Positions 1-6,628 of a stretch of 64,000 nt of DNA are shown piece after piece; position 1 is the stretch's first letter, and each line of letters begins with the position of its first letter. This stretch comes from Flammeovirga yaeyamensis (GTDB taxonomy: Bacteria; Bacteroidota; Bacteroidia; Cytophagales; Flammeovirgaceae), in assembly GCF_018736045.1 (NCBI RefSeq), contig NZ_CP076133.1, positions 2,046,001 to 2,110,000 of the forward strand, written 5' to 3'. Below the pieces are notes generated by a model that saw only the letters and a list, made by a program, of their open reading frames with translations, was not told where the DNA came from and did no database searches. The translations under genes were made by a program, and so were the position numbers.

Positions 1-581
1 TTGGATATTGGCCCCTTCACCTCTTTTGGATTGTAAGCAGTTCTTATTTGATGATCATTTTTATCGTATCGTATCATAAAGCTGTCCTCTGCTTTGTAGT
101 CGCTTTTTTTGTTCCACTCCCAAAGGGGCATTCGGTAATGATCGACCAAATAGGCTCCTAACCCCATCACTAATCCACCAGAATTAAAAGATCTATTGAG
201 TGATTTTTTATCCTGATGCCATTTTCCCACCATATGCGTATGATAGCCTGCCGCCTGAAAAGACTCCCCAATAGTCGTGTGCTTTTTAGGTAAAGTATAT
301 CCTTTTCCTTCCAACTGAAACAGTGATCTCCCAGATAACAACATAGCCCTACTTGGCATACAAGTGGCTCCAGTAAAAGCACCCATTAAATATGCTTTGG
401 TAAAAACCACTCCTTCGTCTGCTAATGCATCGATGTTTGGCGTCTTTACTTGCATACCACCCAAAGCATGTATTCCAGTATAACGATGATCGTCTGTATA
501 GATCAATACTACATTGGGTTTTTGTGCCTTTAGGGATAGTGATATCAAAAAATAGAGAACAAAAAGAATGTATTTTTTCAT
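1..581 (-). CDS. S1 family sulfatase, N-terminal part (cut by left edge)
   Basis: Formylglycine-dependent S1 sulfatase; only about 193 N-terminal residues are visible because the gene runs off the left edge. Residues 1-20 form a signal peptide ending in LKAQ, so the enzyme is probably exported. The metal-binding start of the fold reads IYTDDHRY (about 27-34), where the other sulfatases of this window have DDLGYGD or DDYGY. The maturation signature C-M-P-S-R is at 74-78, with C74 the residue expected to become formylglycine, and VGKWH follows. The ATG at 581 lies two bases after the stop codon of the GH28 gene upstream, so the two are probably translationally coupled and act on one sulfated glycan. 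The substrate cannot be told from this part. No sulfatase-maturating enzyme is present in the window. Confidence 0.9.
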   Translation of the reverse strand, partial: MKKYILFVLYFLISLSLKAQKPNVVLIYTDDHRYTGIHALGGMQVKTPNIDALADEGVVFTKAYLMGAFTGATCMPSRAMLLSGRSLFQLEGKGYTLPKKHTTIGESFQAAGYHTHMVGKWHQDKKSLNRSFNSGGLVMGLGAYLVDHYRMPLWEWNKKSDYKAEDSFMIRYDKNDHQIRTAYNPKEVKGPIS

Positions 582-583
582 GG

Positions 584-2008
584 TTAAATCTGGTTAGCAT
601 CAATTAGTTTCATTTCTTCACGGCCATCCTCATTTTCTAAATGGAAGGCAATATTCTCCAACTTTATTTTATCGATATGTCGACCGTAAAGTCCATATAC
701 AGGCGATTTTCCTAATAAAGTATATTCTGGATATTGGGTAATGTTTTCAGGAACAACCGTTTGATTATCGCTGTTAATTCCAGCCCCCGGCAAAGTGATA
801 TTGATGTTAGATAACTCAATAAAACCAATGCTATGATTTGGCGTTCCTGTAATCATGATGCCTGAAGGTGGCTGTACTCTTGACTCCTCTATCTTTCTTG
901 CTTTTGCAGTAAGGTTACTAATTTTAATCCCTTTCATACTTCCCACAGGTTGTTGAGGTGCATTTCTATACACCAATCTTCTTTCCCCTAATCGAACAAA
1001 AAGCGGCATATCAACATTGGTCATCTTGATGCTGTCAATCAGGATATTTTCCACATTCGAACCATCAACACTTAAAAGTTTAATACCTCCGCCTTTTGTA
1101 TCGTACACCTCACAATTTTTTATAGTGATATTTTTAAAATCTCCCATCGATTCAGTACCAAACTTAATTGCCCCCCAATCGCTTTTTAATCGACAATTAT
1201 TTACACTAATATTCTCTGTAGGAATAGCACTTGTCGTTTTAAAACACAAAGCATCGTCTTCGGAATCGATATGTGTATTTATAATCTGACCATCTTTGCT
1301 ACTATCAATATCGATCCCATCGTTATTTCTATTTGCATGGTTATAGATGGAAATATTGTCCACCAAAAAAGACTGACACTGATAAAAGTGCAATGTCCAA
1401 GCCGCTGAATTTTTTAATTTCACATCTTGAATGCTTACCCCCTTTGTGCGTACTAATCGAATCAAAAAAGGGCGATAAGAAGGCTTCACATTTTTATCGA
1501 CATATCCTCTCTCCTCAAAATTCTCCTTTGGCATTTGAGGAACATCTAAAGTAATTCCTAAAGCCTTTATATTTTTTTGGATGTTTTCCCATGTAAATTC
1601 TTTCCCTTGTCCATCGATAGTCCCTTTACCTGTAATGCGAATATTTTTTACATCAATTGCTCCAATCAAACATTGCCCTCTGTACTGACCTGTTGCATCA
1701 ATAAAGGGATCAATGCTTTCGAAATGATTTGGATTTGGACTACTTTTCAATTGTGCATCTTCGGCAATATGTAACTCTACATTATCTTTAAGCAAGACTG
1801 TTCCTGATAAGAAAGTGCCACCTTGAAGGATCACTTTTCCTCCACCATTTTTTGAACAAGAATCAATTGCTTTTTGTATAGCCGATGTATTCAAAGTAAT
1901 TCCATCAGGAACACCTCCATAATCCTTTACATCGTAGGATTTTTGGGTAGTACAGCCGAAACTCATCAACCATAAAATGAGTAGAGTAATTTGCGATAGT
2001 TTATTCAT
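584..2008 (-). CDS. GH28 family glycoside hydrolase (polygalacturonase-like lipoprotein)
   Basis: Right-handed beta-helix enzyme of the polygalacturonase family, 474 residues. The N-terminus is a lipoprotein signal (hydrophobic stretch, then SFGC with C19), so it is probably anchored to a membrane. YDVKDYGGVPDG (25-36) is the usual GH28 opening. The family's catalytic landmarks are recognisable: NNDGID (228-233), the acidic pair D251-D252 in SEDDALCFKT, WGAIKFGTES (278-287) where GHG is usual, and GGIK (307-310). This fits retaining the acid residues with an altered third motif. GH28 enzymes hydrolyse galacturonan-type or related uronic-acid linkages. The sulfatase 2 bases downstream suggests a sulfated substrate, which is inference. 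The ATG at 2008 gives a clean signal peptide. Confidence 0.88.
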   Translation of the reverse strand: MNKLSQITLLILWLMSFGCTTQKSYDVKDYGGVPDGITLNTSAIQKAIDSCSKNGGGKVILQGGTFLSGTVLLKDNVELHIAEDAQLKSSPNPNHFESIDPFIDATGQYRGQCLIGAIDVKNIRITGKGTIDGQGKEFTWENIQKNIKALGITLDVPQMPKENFEERGYVDKNVKPSYRPFLIRLVRTKGVSIQDVKLKNSAAWTLHFYQCQSFLVDNISIYNHANRNNDGIDIDSSKDGQIINTHIDSEDDALCFKTTSAIPTENISVNNCRLKSDWGAIKFGTESMGDFKNITIKNCEVYDTKGGGIKLLSVDGSNVENILIDSIKMTNVDMPLFVRLGERRLVYRNAPQQPVGSMKGIKISNLTAKARKIEESRVQPPSGIMITGTPNHSIGFIELSNINITLPGAGINSDNQTVVPENITQYPEYTLLGKSPVYGLYGRHIDKIKLENIAFHLENEDGREEMKLIDANQI

Positions 2009-2192
2009 TTCGATTTCATTTTTTATGTAATCAAAAGTAAAATAAAGTGGGTTGATTTAACGGGGGCTGTATTGTTGAAATAAAGGGTATGAATTTGATC
2101 CACTTGCAGAATAACTTTTTTATCAATAGATATTAACCTTATTCCAATCCAACTCAATTCATTGTACATTTGAGTAATCGAAAACCTAATCC

Positions 2193-3203
2193 GTGAAGAA
2201 TAAACATTCAAATATCCCCATTTTCATCCCTGAGTTAGCTTGTCCGCATCAGTGTGTATTTTGTAATCAGAAAAATATTTCTGGTCAGGAAGGCATTGTA
2301 CAACCTCATGAAATTCAAGATATTATTGATGAATATTTAAGCACGATGAACGATGGTAGAACCATTGAAATCGCTTTCTTCGGGGGTAGCTTTACAGGGA
2401 TTGACATCAAATTACAAGAAGAATATTTGAAGATTGCCCATGCCTATATCCTTTCAGGAAAGGTGCATGGAATTCGACTTTCTACGCGCCCCGATTACAT
2501 TGATCAAAATATCATTCAATTATTAAAAAAATATGGTGTTACAGCTGTTGAACTGGGAGCTCAATCGACAGCTAAAATCGTATTACAAAAATCTGGTAGA
2601 GGACACTCTTTTGAAGACATCAAAAAAGCTGCTCATTTAATCAAGTCTGCCGGTATCGAATTAGGTTTACAAATGATGATCGGTTTACCTGAAGACACAA
2701 AAGAATTAAGTTTACAAACGGCAAAAGACATTGTGGCTTTAGGTGCTGAAACAACTCGAATTTATCCAACCATCGTTGTAAAAGATACTGTGTTAGAAAA
2801 ACGTTTTCTTGAAGGTTTATATCAACCACTTTCTTTGGAAACCGCTGTAGATTGGACAAAAGATATTTTATCCTATTTTTCTAAACATGATATTCATGTG
2901 CTTCGTGTGGGTTTACATCCATCAGAAGATTTAGTGAAAGGGAAAAACTTGATTTCTGGACCTTTACACCCTGCCTTTAAAGAGTTAGTGATGTCGGATA
3001 TTTGGCATCAGTTATTTGAAGAATACATTTTACCGAAAGCTAAAGGGCAGTATTTGGTAGAGGTGGCAAATCGACAATTGAATTATGCTGTAGGTTTTAA
3101 AGGAAAGAATAAGTCCTTCTTAACCGAGAATGGGTTTCAAGTGAAGTTTATAGGTAATGAAAATCTAAAGGGTTATGAAAGCAAAATTAGTTTTTGTGGA
3201 TGA
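2193..3203 (+). CDS. radical SAM protein, Elp3-like
   Basis: Radical S-adenosylmethionine enzyme of 336 residues. The 4Fe-4S ligands form a CxxxCxxC motif at C17, C21 and C24 (ACPHQCVFC). FFGGSFTG further on is the glycine-rich SAM-contacting motif, and LSTRPDYID resembles the Elp3 group. The C-terminus lacks the extra cysteines of a SPASM domain, so it is not an anaerobic sulfatase-maturating enzyme. The start used is GTG at 2193; there is no upstream in-frame ATG with a better context, and IPIFIPELACP is the usual beginning of this group. The last 29 bases overlap the next gene in another frame, implying coupled translation and a shared role. The reaction catalysed is unknown. Confidence 0.85.
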   Translation: MKNKHSNIPIFIPELACPHQCVFCNQKNISGQEGIVQPHEIQDIIDEYLSTMNDGRTIEIAFFGGSFTGIDIKLQEEYLKIAHAYILSGKVHGIRLSTRPDYIDQNIIQLLKKYGVTAVELGAQSTAKIVLQKSGRGHSFEDIKKAAHLIKSAGIELGLQMMIGLPEDTKELSLQTAKDIVALGAETTRIYPTIVVKDTVLEKRFLEGLYQPLSLETAVDWTKDILSYFSKHDIHVLRVGLHPSEDLVKGKNLISGPLHPAFKELVMSDIWHQLFEEYILPKAKGQYLVEVANRQLNYAVGFKGKNKSFLTENGFQVKFIGNENLKGYESKISFCG

Positions 3204-3873
3204 TCGTATTCTTCCGCGAGTGGAGAAAAAACTATCCGCTTATGCTGAACAAATTATTGGATTTAAAACCCAAGGAATTACCTATAATTCTATTTCTTGT
3301 CACCCCGATGTGTTTATACATCAGTTACCTAATAAAGCACTTATTTTAGCTCACAATATTCCAAATGAATATCAAAAAATCTTAGACGAAGAAAAGATAG
3401 CATATACATTTGGAGAGGAAGCAATTGGGGAAACCTTGAAGAACAGTACTTATTATAACTGCATCAGCACCCCTCAATATTTGATTCATAAGAAAGGATT
3501 CACCTCCTCTTCAATTTTAAAACTTCACCCTAAAACATTACTAGAATTACCACAGGCTTACACAAGGTGCACCACTTTGGTCTTAAAGGAAGGAGTTGCC
3601 ATAACATCAGATAAAGGAGTTCAAAAGGCACTTGAAAGATATGCTTGGGAATGCTTTTATTTCACTCCAAAAGATATAAGAATAGAAGACCATGAATATG
3701 GTTTTTTTGGAGGATGCTGCGGTGTTTTAAACAACAAAGTGATGGTTTTGGGAAATCCTCTACTCCATGAAGATGGCGAGAAATTGATTTCATTTTGTGG
3801 AATTCATGGATTTGAGGTTATAGCATTGATGAAGGATTATATGTATGACGGTGGTGGGGTGTTTTTTGTTTAA
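3175..3873 (+). CDS. DUF6873-like protein, possible GME (guanidino-group-modifying enzyme) fold
   Basis: Cytosolic protein of 232 residues without signal peptide or membrane segment. The sequence resembles the DUF6873 group, assigned to the GME fold shared with arginine deiminase and dimethylarginine hydrolase; this is recognition by eye and should be treated as moderate. Visible landmarks are FVDDRI near the start, ILAHNIPNE, TRCTTLVLKEG in the middle and the C-terminal YGFFGGCCGVL, whose cysteine pair would be a candidate nucleophile site. The ATG at 3175 lies inside the end of the radical SAM gene (29-base overlap), so the pair forms a two-gene operon. No terminator follows; instead a REP array begins 27 bases after the stop. 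Confidence 0.6.
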   Translation: MKAKLVFVDDRILPRVEKKLSAYAEQIIGFKTQGITYNSISCHPDVFIHQLPNKALILAHNIPNEYQKILDEEKIAYTFGEEAIGETLKNSTYYNCISTPQYLIHKKGFTSSSILKLHPKTLLELPQAYTRCTTLVLKEGVAITSDKGVQKALERYAWECFYFTPKDIRIEDHEYGFFGGCCGVLNNKVMVLGNPLLHEDGEKLISFCGIHGFEVIALMKDYMYDGGGVFFV

Positions 3874-3900
3874 ATCAAATTTTGAATTTGTCCTTCCTCC

Positions 3901-4160
3901 TGTACGGACGTTGCATTGCAACGTCCCCACGAACCAATTCTAAAAAAGAACTCTAAAATTATTAAAGCAATATCCTGTACGGACGTTGCACCGCAATGTC
4001 CCCACGAGCCAATTCTAAAAAAGAACTCTAAAATTATTAAAGCAATATCCTGTACGGACGTTGTACTGCAACGTCCCCTCGAGTCAATTCTAAAAAAGAA
4101 CTCTAAAATTATTAAAGCAATATCCTGTACGGACGTTGCACTGCAACGTCCCCTCGAGCC
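3901..4160 (+). repeat. REP palindrome array, 75-bp tandem unit, three full copies and a partial fourth
   Basis: Units start at 3901, 3976, 4051 and 4126, an exact 75-base period. Each carries a hairpin with arms GGACGTTGCA and TGCAACGTCC around one central base (copy 1 arms at 3906-3915 and 3917-3926), preceded by TGTAC and followed by CCC(A/T)CGA. A constant spacer of about 45 bases, beginning CAATTCTAAAAAAGAACTC, joins the copies. The hairpin arms carry a few substitutions (for example copies 2 and 3) while the spacers stay almost identical. The fourth copy diverges after the hairpin and leads into the RAYT gene. Because 75 is a multiple of three, long meaningless reading frames exist on both strands here. 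Confidence 0.95.
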
Positions 4161-4231
4161 ACCCAAACAATCCAGGCTTAATTATTGATATATCCCACAT
4201 AATAAAAGCATTTAACGATTCACTTAATACT

Positions 4232-4741
4232 ATGAAAAACAGACAATCCAACAGACTGTACAATTGGGATTACAGAGATGTCTCCGACTATTTCATCACA
4301 ATCTGTGTAAAAAATTTTAACTTAAAATTTGGAAGTATCATTGACGGCAAAATGATTTATTCACCTGTAGGTGTTATAGCTGAGATTTGTTGGAAGCAAA
4401 TACCTATTTTTAATAAACATATTGCTTTGGGAGAATATGTAATTATGCCAAATCATATGCACGGGGTTATTGAAATCAATGAAAAAATAATTAGTACAAG
4501 AGATGTAAAAGGGTATCACTCTGAGATTTCGCCTAATCAAGGAAGTATTTCTACAATTGTAAGAACATATAAATCTATGGTCACTAAGCATGCAAGACGA
4601 TTAGGTTTTGAATTTGATTGGCACAATAGATATTACGATCATATCATAAAGAATGGTAGAGAATATCAAAGAATCGAGGATTATATTTTAAATAATATTG
4701 AGAAATGGGATGAGGATAGATTTTATTCAAGTGGTTCGTAG
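4232..4741 (+). CDS. REP-associated tyrosine transposase (RAYT, Y1/IS200-like)
   Basis: Single-strand HUH-type nuclease of 169 residues counted from the ATG at 4232. The reading frame is open further upstream, but only through REP array sequence, so the later start is chosen. The HUH metal-binding core is seen in YVIMPNHMHGVIEI, with the H-x-H pair. The C-terminal WHNRYYDHIIKNGREYQRIEDYI matches the RAYT helix, which is expected to hold the catalytic tyrosine and follow a Trp. Members of this family bind and cleave REP hairpins and are thought to spread them. Here REP copies stand on both sides: the array upstream and an inverted copy that begins within the TAG stop codon. This is the arrangement expected of an intact, possibly active REP/RAYT unit. 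Confidence 0.92.
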   Translation: MKNRQSNRLYNWDYRDVSDYFITICVKNFNLKFGSIIDGKMIYSPVGVIAEICWKQIPIFNKHIALGEYVIMPNHMHGVIEINEKIISTRDVKGYHSEISPNQGSISTIVRTYKSMVTKHARRLGFEFDWHNRYYDHIIKNGREYQRIEDYILNNIEKWDEDRFYSSGS

Positions 4742-4766
4742 GGACGTTGCAGTGCAACGTCCGTAC
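4742..4766 (-). repeat. REP palindrome, inverted copy at the RAYT stop
   Basis: Arms GGACGTTGCA (4742-4751) and TGCAACGTCC (4753-4762) around one G. The flanks read TTCGTAG before and GTAC after, which is the reverse complement of the flanks of the upstream array, so this copy is inverted relative to the array. The first base of the repeat block is the last base of the RAYT stop codon. It may also act as a transcription stop or RNA-stabilising hairpin. Confidence 0.92.
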
Positions 4767-4881
4767 AAAGGTGGAACACCTTACTTTATTAAAAACTGCA
4801 CATTGGTCGCATAGTTGAATCTTATTTTTATAAAAAATTTCTACGAAATAAGAGAATAATTTATAAAACACATCATCTAAT

Positions 4882-5091
4882 TTGAAATACATTTTATATA
4901 TTATTGGATTATTTATAATATCAGCTTGTAAACCTTATTTATGACATCCAGATCGTTCTAGAGGATATGCCAAAGATATATCAACTAGTCTTTTCAACCT
5001 GAAAAAGATTAAAAACGAAGATCATAGTTTGCTCATTAGTAAAACCAATGAAGTTCTATCATTTATTGGTGAAAAATCATTCAAAAAATGA
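4882..5091 (+). pseudogene. small lipoprotein gene interrupted by an in-frame TGA
   Basis: A continuous frame of 70 codons from TTG at 4882 has a single internal stop, TGA at 4942-4944. The first part encodes a textbook lipoprotein signal: (M)KYILYIIGLFIISAC, then KPYL. After the TGA the frame continues as HPDRSRGYAKDIS and ends GEKSFKK at TGA 5089-5091, which overlaps the ATG of the M15 peptidase gene (ATGA). The start-stop overlap suggests the frame was once translated and coupled to the next gene. One substitution (TGG, CGA or similar to TGA) would explain the break. A short functional peptide ending at 4944, or a sequencing error, are alternatives. No homologue is recognised. Confidence 0.55.
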
Positions 5092-5630
5092 AAAATAAAT
5101 TCATAAAAACCTTAGTGGTACTCTTTATCTTAGGTACAGTGACCATCGGAATATTGGGTACATCATATCTCTTTTATCCCAAACAGACTAGAGCATTTCT
5201 TTTGCCAAAGATAGCATTGGTTGCAGAAATAGTTTTTAAAACCACTCCTTATGAAGGAACTACAAAAGGTATCGATCCTAAATTAGATGTTAAAATAAAA
5301 GCAGTTTTAGCTCAGCTACATAAAGAAGGCATCAATGCGAAAGTGATCAGTGGATATCGATCTCTAGAAAAACAAAAAGATATTTATGCTCAAGGAAGAA
5401 CTAAAGCAGGTGGAATAATTAGCAACGCTATTCCAGGCTTATCTTTTCATAATTACGGATGGGCTGTGGATATTGCCGTCTATGAAAATGGCAAACCTAA
5501 CTGGAATACGAAACATTGGGACCGAATTGGTGAGGTTGGAAAACAACATGGTCTAGTTTGGGGTGGTGAGTTTCGATCTATAGTAGATAAGCCGCATTTG
5601 CAATTGTCCTTGTCGGATATTTTTTTCTAA
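5088..5630 (+). CDS. M15 family D,D- or L,D-type peptidase, membrane-anchored
   Basis: Peptidoglycan peptidase of the VanY / M15 type, 180 residues. A single hydrophobic segment at about 8-30 should anchor it to the inner membrane with the enzyme part outside. VISGYRSLEKQKDIYAQGR (86-104) is the family's substrate-side motif. The zinc ligands are visible as H121 and D128 in SFHNYGWAVD and H170 in KPHLQL. The domain is short and most like endolysin-type L-Ala-D-Glu peptidases and D-Ala-D-Ala carboxypeptidases, between which the sequence does not decide. The ATG at 5088 overlaps the stop of the broken lipoprotein frame. No phage genes are nearby, so a role in wall maintenance is more likely than lysis. 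Confidence 0.88.
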   Translation: MKNKFIKTLVVLFILGTVTIGILGTSYLFYPKQTRAFLLPKIALVAEIVFKTTPYEGTTKGIDPKLDVKIKAVLAQLHKEGINAKVISGYRSLEKQKDIYAQGRTKAGGIISNAIPGLSFHNYGWAVDIAVYENGKPNWNTKHWDRIGEVGKQHGLVWGGEFRSIVDKPHLQLSLSDIFF

Positions 5631-5655
5631 AGTGATTGACAAAGCTAAAATTGAG

Positions 5656-5715
5656 AAAAAAATCATTCTTAGAGTAAACTGATTAAAAGGGTATTACTCT
5701 AAGAATGATTTTATT
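5656..5715. terminator. bidirectional intrinsic terminator
   Basis: A perfect 19-base inverted repeat, AAAATCATTCTTAGAGTAA at 5659-5677 and its complement at 5694-5712, with A-runs before and T-rich sequence after. It lies between the convergent M15 peptidase and barrel protein genes and can serve both. Confidence 0.85.
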
Positions 5716-5748
5716 ATTTCAACACATCAATTGATTTAGAATGAGGTG

Positions 5749-6270
5749 TTACAGTACATTAAATGCTGTATTTAGTGACCAAATTCCAAAAGCAGCTCCT
5801 TTGTTATCCGATTCACTATAACCACGATATTGAGCATAAATGGCAGTTTTATTATTGATTTGATACCCCGCTTTTAAATCTAAGCTCACACGAGTTTGAG
5901 TCTCTTTATATGATTCCTGTTGGTATTTAACACCAACTTTAGTAGGAGCAACACCTAGTCCTATGCCCAACATTAAATTATTTACAGGAGCATATTTATA
6001 TCCAAAGTTTACCTCAGGAAAAATAGTAATGTTAGATGTTACACCCTGATTTTTTTCTGAGATATGATCCATACCTGCTCCCAAATAGAAATAATGATTA
6101 TCTCCACAATCAAAATCATATTCGAGACTAAGACCTAGTGCTACAGGGTTAGTGTCTGCTTCACTTGAACTGAAAACCCCAATAGATGGAATAATTGAAA
6201 ACCTGTTCTGTGCATTAGACGCCAAAGAAAATGCAAGTACTGCGACGATTGATAAGATGAAGTTTCTCAT
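5749..6270 (-). CDS. outer-membrane beta-barrel protein (OmpX/OprF-like porin family)
   Basis: 173 residues with a signal peptide (MRNFILSIVAVLAFSLASNAQ, cleavage after about residue 21). The mature part is an alternation of short amphipathic strands such as GLSLEYDFD, YFYLGAGMDHIS, VNFGYKYAPV, LMLGIGLGVAP, VSLDLKAGYQI and TAIYAQYRGYSES, separated by polar turns, and ends in an aromatic/hydrophobic strand (LNTAFNVL), as outer-membrane barrels do. The length fits an eight-stranded barrel. The specific role is unknown. It is a monocistronic gene facing the bidirectional terminator. Confidence 0.75.
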   Translation of the reverse strand: MRNFILSIVAVLAFSLASNAQNRFSIIPSIGVFSSSEADTNPVALGLSLEYDFDCGDNHYFYLGAGMDHISEKNQGVTSNITIFPEVNFGYKYAPVNNLMLGIGLGVAPTKVGVKYQQESYKETQTRVSLDLKAGYQINNKTAIYAQYRGYSESDNKGAAFGIWSLNTAFNVL

Positions 6271-6555
6271 TTTTGCTTTTAGTTTATTACAATGTTATAG
6301 TTTTTGATAGAAATCTGAGACAATTATTTACTTTAACTATGTCAGTTATCATTTTAGTTTTTATAAAATTAAGTTAATATTTCATTGATTCAGCATAAAT
6401 AGTTTTAATAAATTTTAAGTAACACGGAAAATAATTACATATAAAAATATCTAATACTCTTTTTTAGGTGCGTTGATGTAACATCCCGACTGAAGAAAAA
6501 CATGATTATCCAGCGTTTTATAACAAAGATATAAATCAGATAATATTTTTTAGAA
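6271..6555. other. intergenic stretch with a decayed REP hairpin
   Basis: AT-rich, no coding frame seen. It contains the promoter side of the barrel gene. At 6467-6486 a hairpin-like sequence, GGTGCGTTG then TGTAACATCC, flanked by TTTTTA and CGAC, aligns with the inverted REP copies at 4742 and 18800 with several substitutions, and is read as an old, decayed REP. Apart from this nothing is recognised. Confidence 0.5.
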
Positions 6556-6558
6556 TCA

Positions 6559-6595
6559 AAAAAAACCCAAGAATACATTCTTGGGTTTCTGTATC
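6559..6595 (-). terminator. intrinsic terminator of the GH92 operon
   Basis: AAACCCAAGAA (6563-6573) pairs with TTCTTGGGTTT (6578-6588); read on the minus strand the stem is followed by a run of T. A second small hairpin, CCTAGGA/TCCTAGG at about 6601-6619, lies between it and the GH92 stop. Confidence 0.85.
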
Positions 6596-6628
6596 AAAAG
6601 CCTAGGAATTACTCCTAGGAATATTAAA

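Noticed and set aside
2023-2211. Minus-strand frame of 62 codons before the GH28 gene
   Set aside because: It lies in the divergent promoter region, overlaps the start of the radical SAM gene and shows no signal, domain or start context.
2193-3203. Radical SAM gene as the anaerobic sulfatase-maturating enzyme for the nearby sulfatases
   Set aside because: It has only the CxxxCxxC cluster and lacks the additional C-terminal cysteines of a SPASM domain; the sequence is Elp3-like.
3901-4160. Possible CRISPR array
   Set aside because: The units are identical in both repeat and spacer, carry a 21-base palindrome and no cas gene is near. It is a tandem REP array.
3870-4188. Long reading frames on both strands across the REP array, with internally repeated peptides
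   Set aside because: They arise because the 75-bp repeat is a multiple of three; they have no plausible starts, no hydrophobic or domain pattern, and overlap one another.
4644-4892. Minus-strand frame under the RAYT 3' end
   Set aside because: It is the antisense shadow of the RAYT gene and inverted REP; the coding direction is fixed by the HUH motif.
5088-5630. M15 peptidase (and GH25 at 30859) as prophage endolysins
   Set aside because: No holin, capsid, tail, integrase or other phage gene is near either, and both have their own membrane segment.
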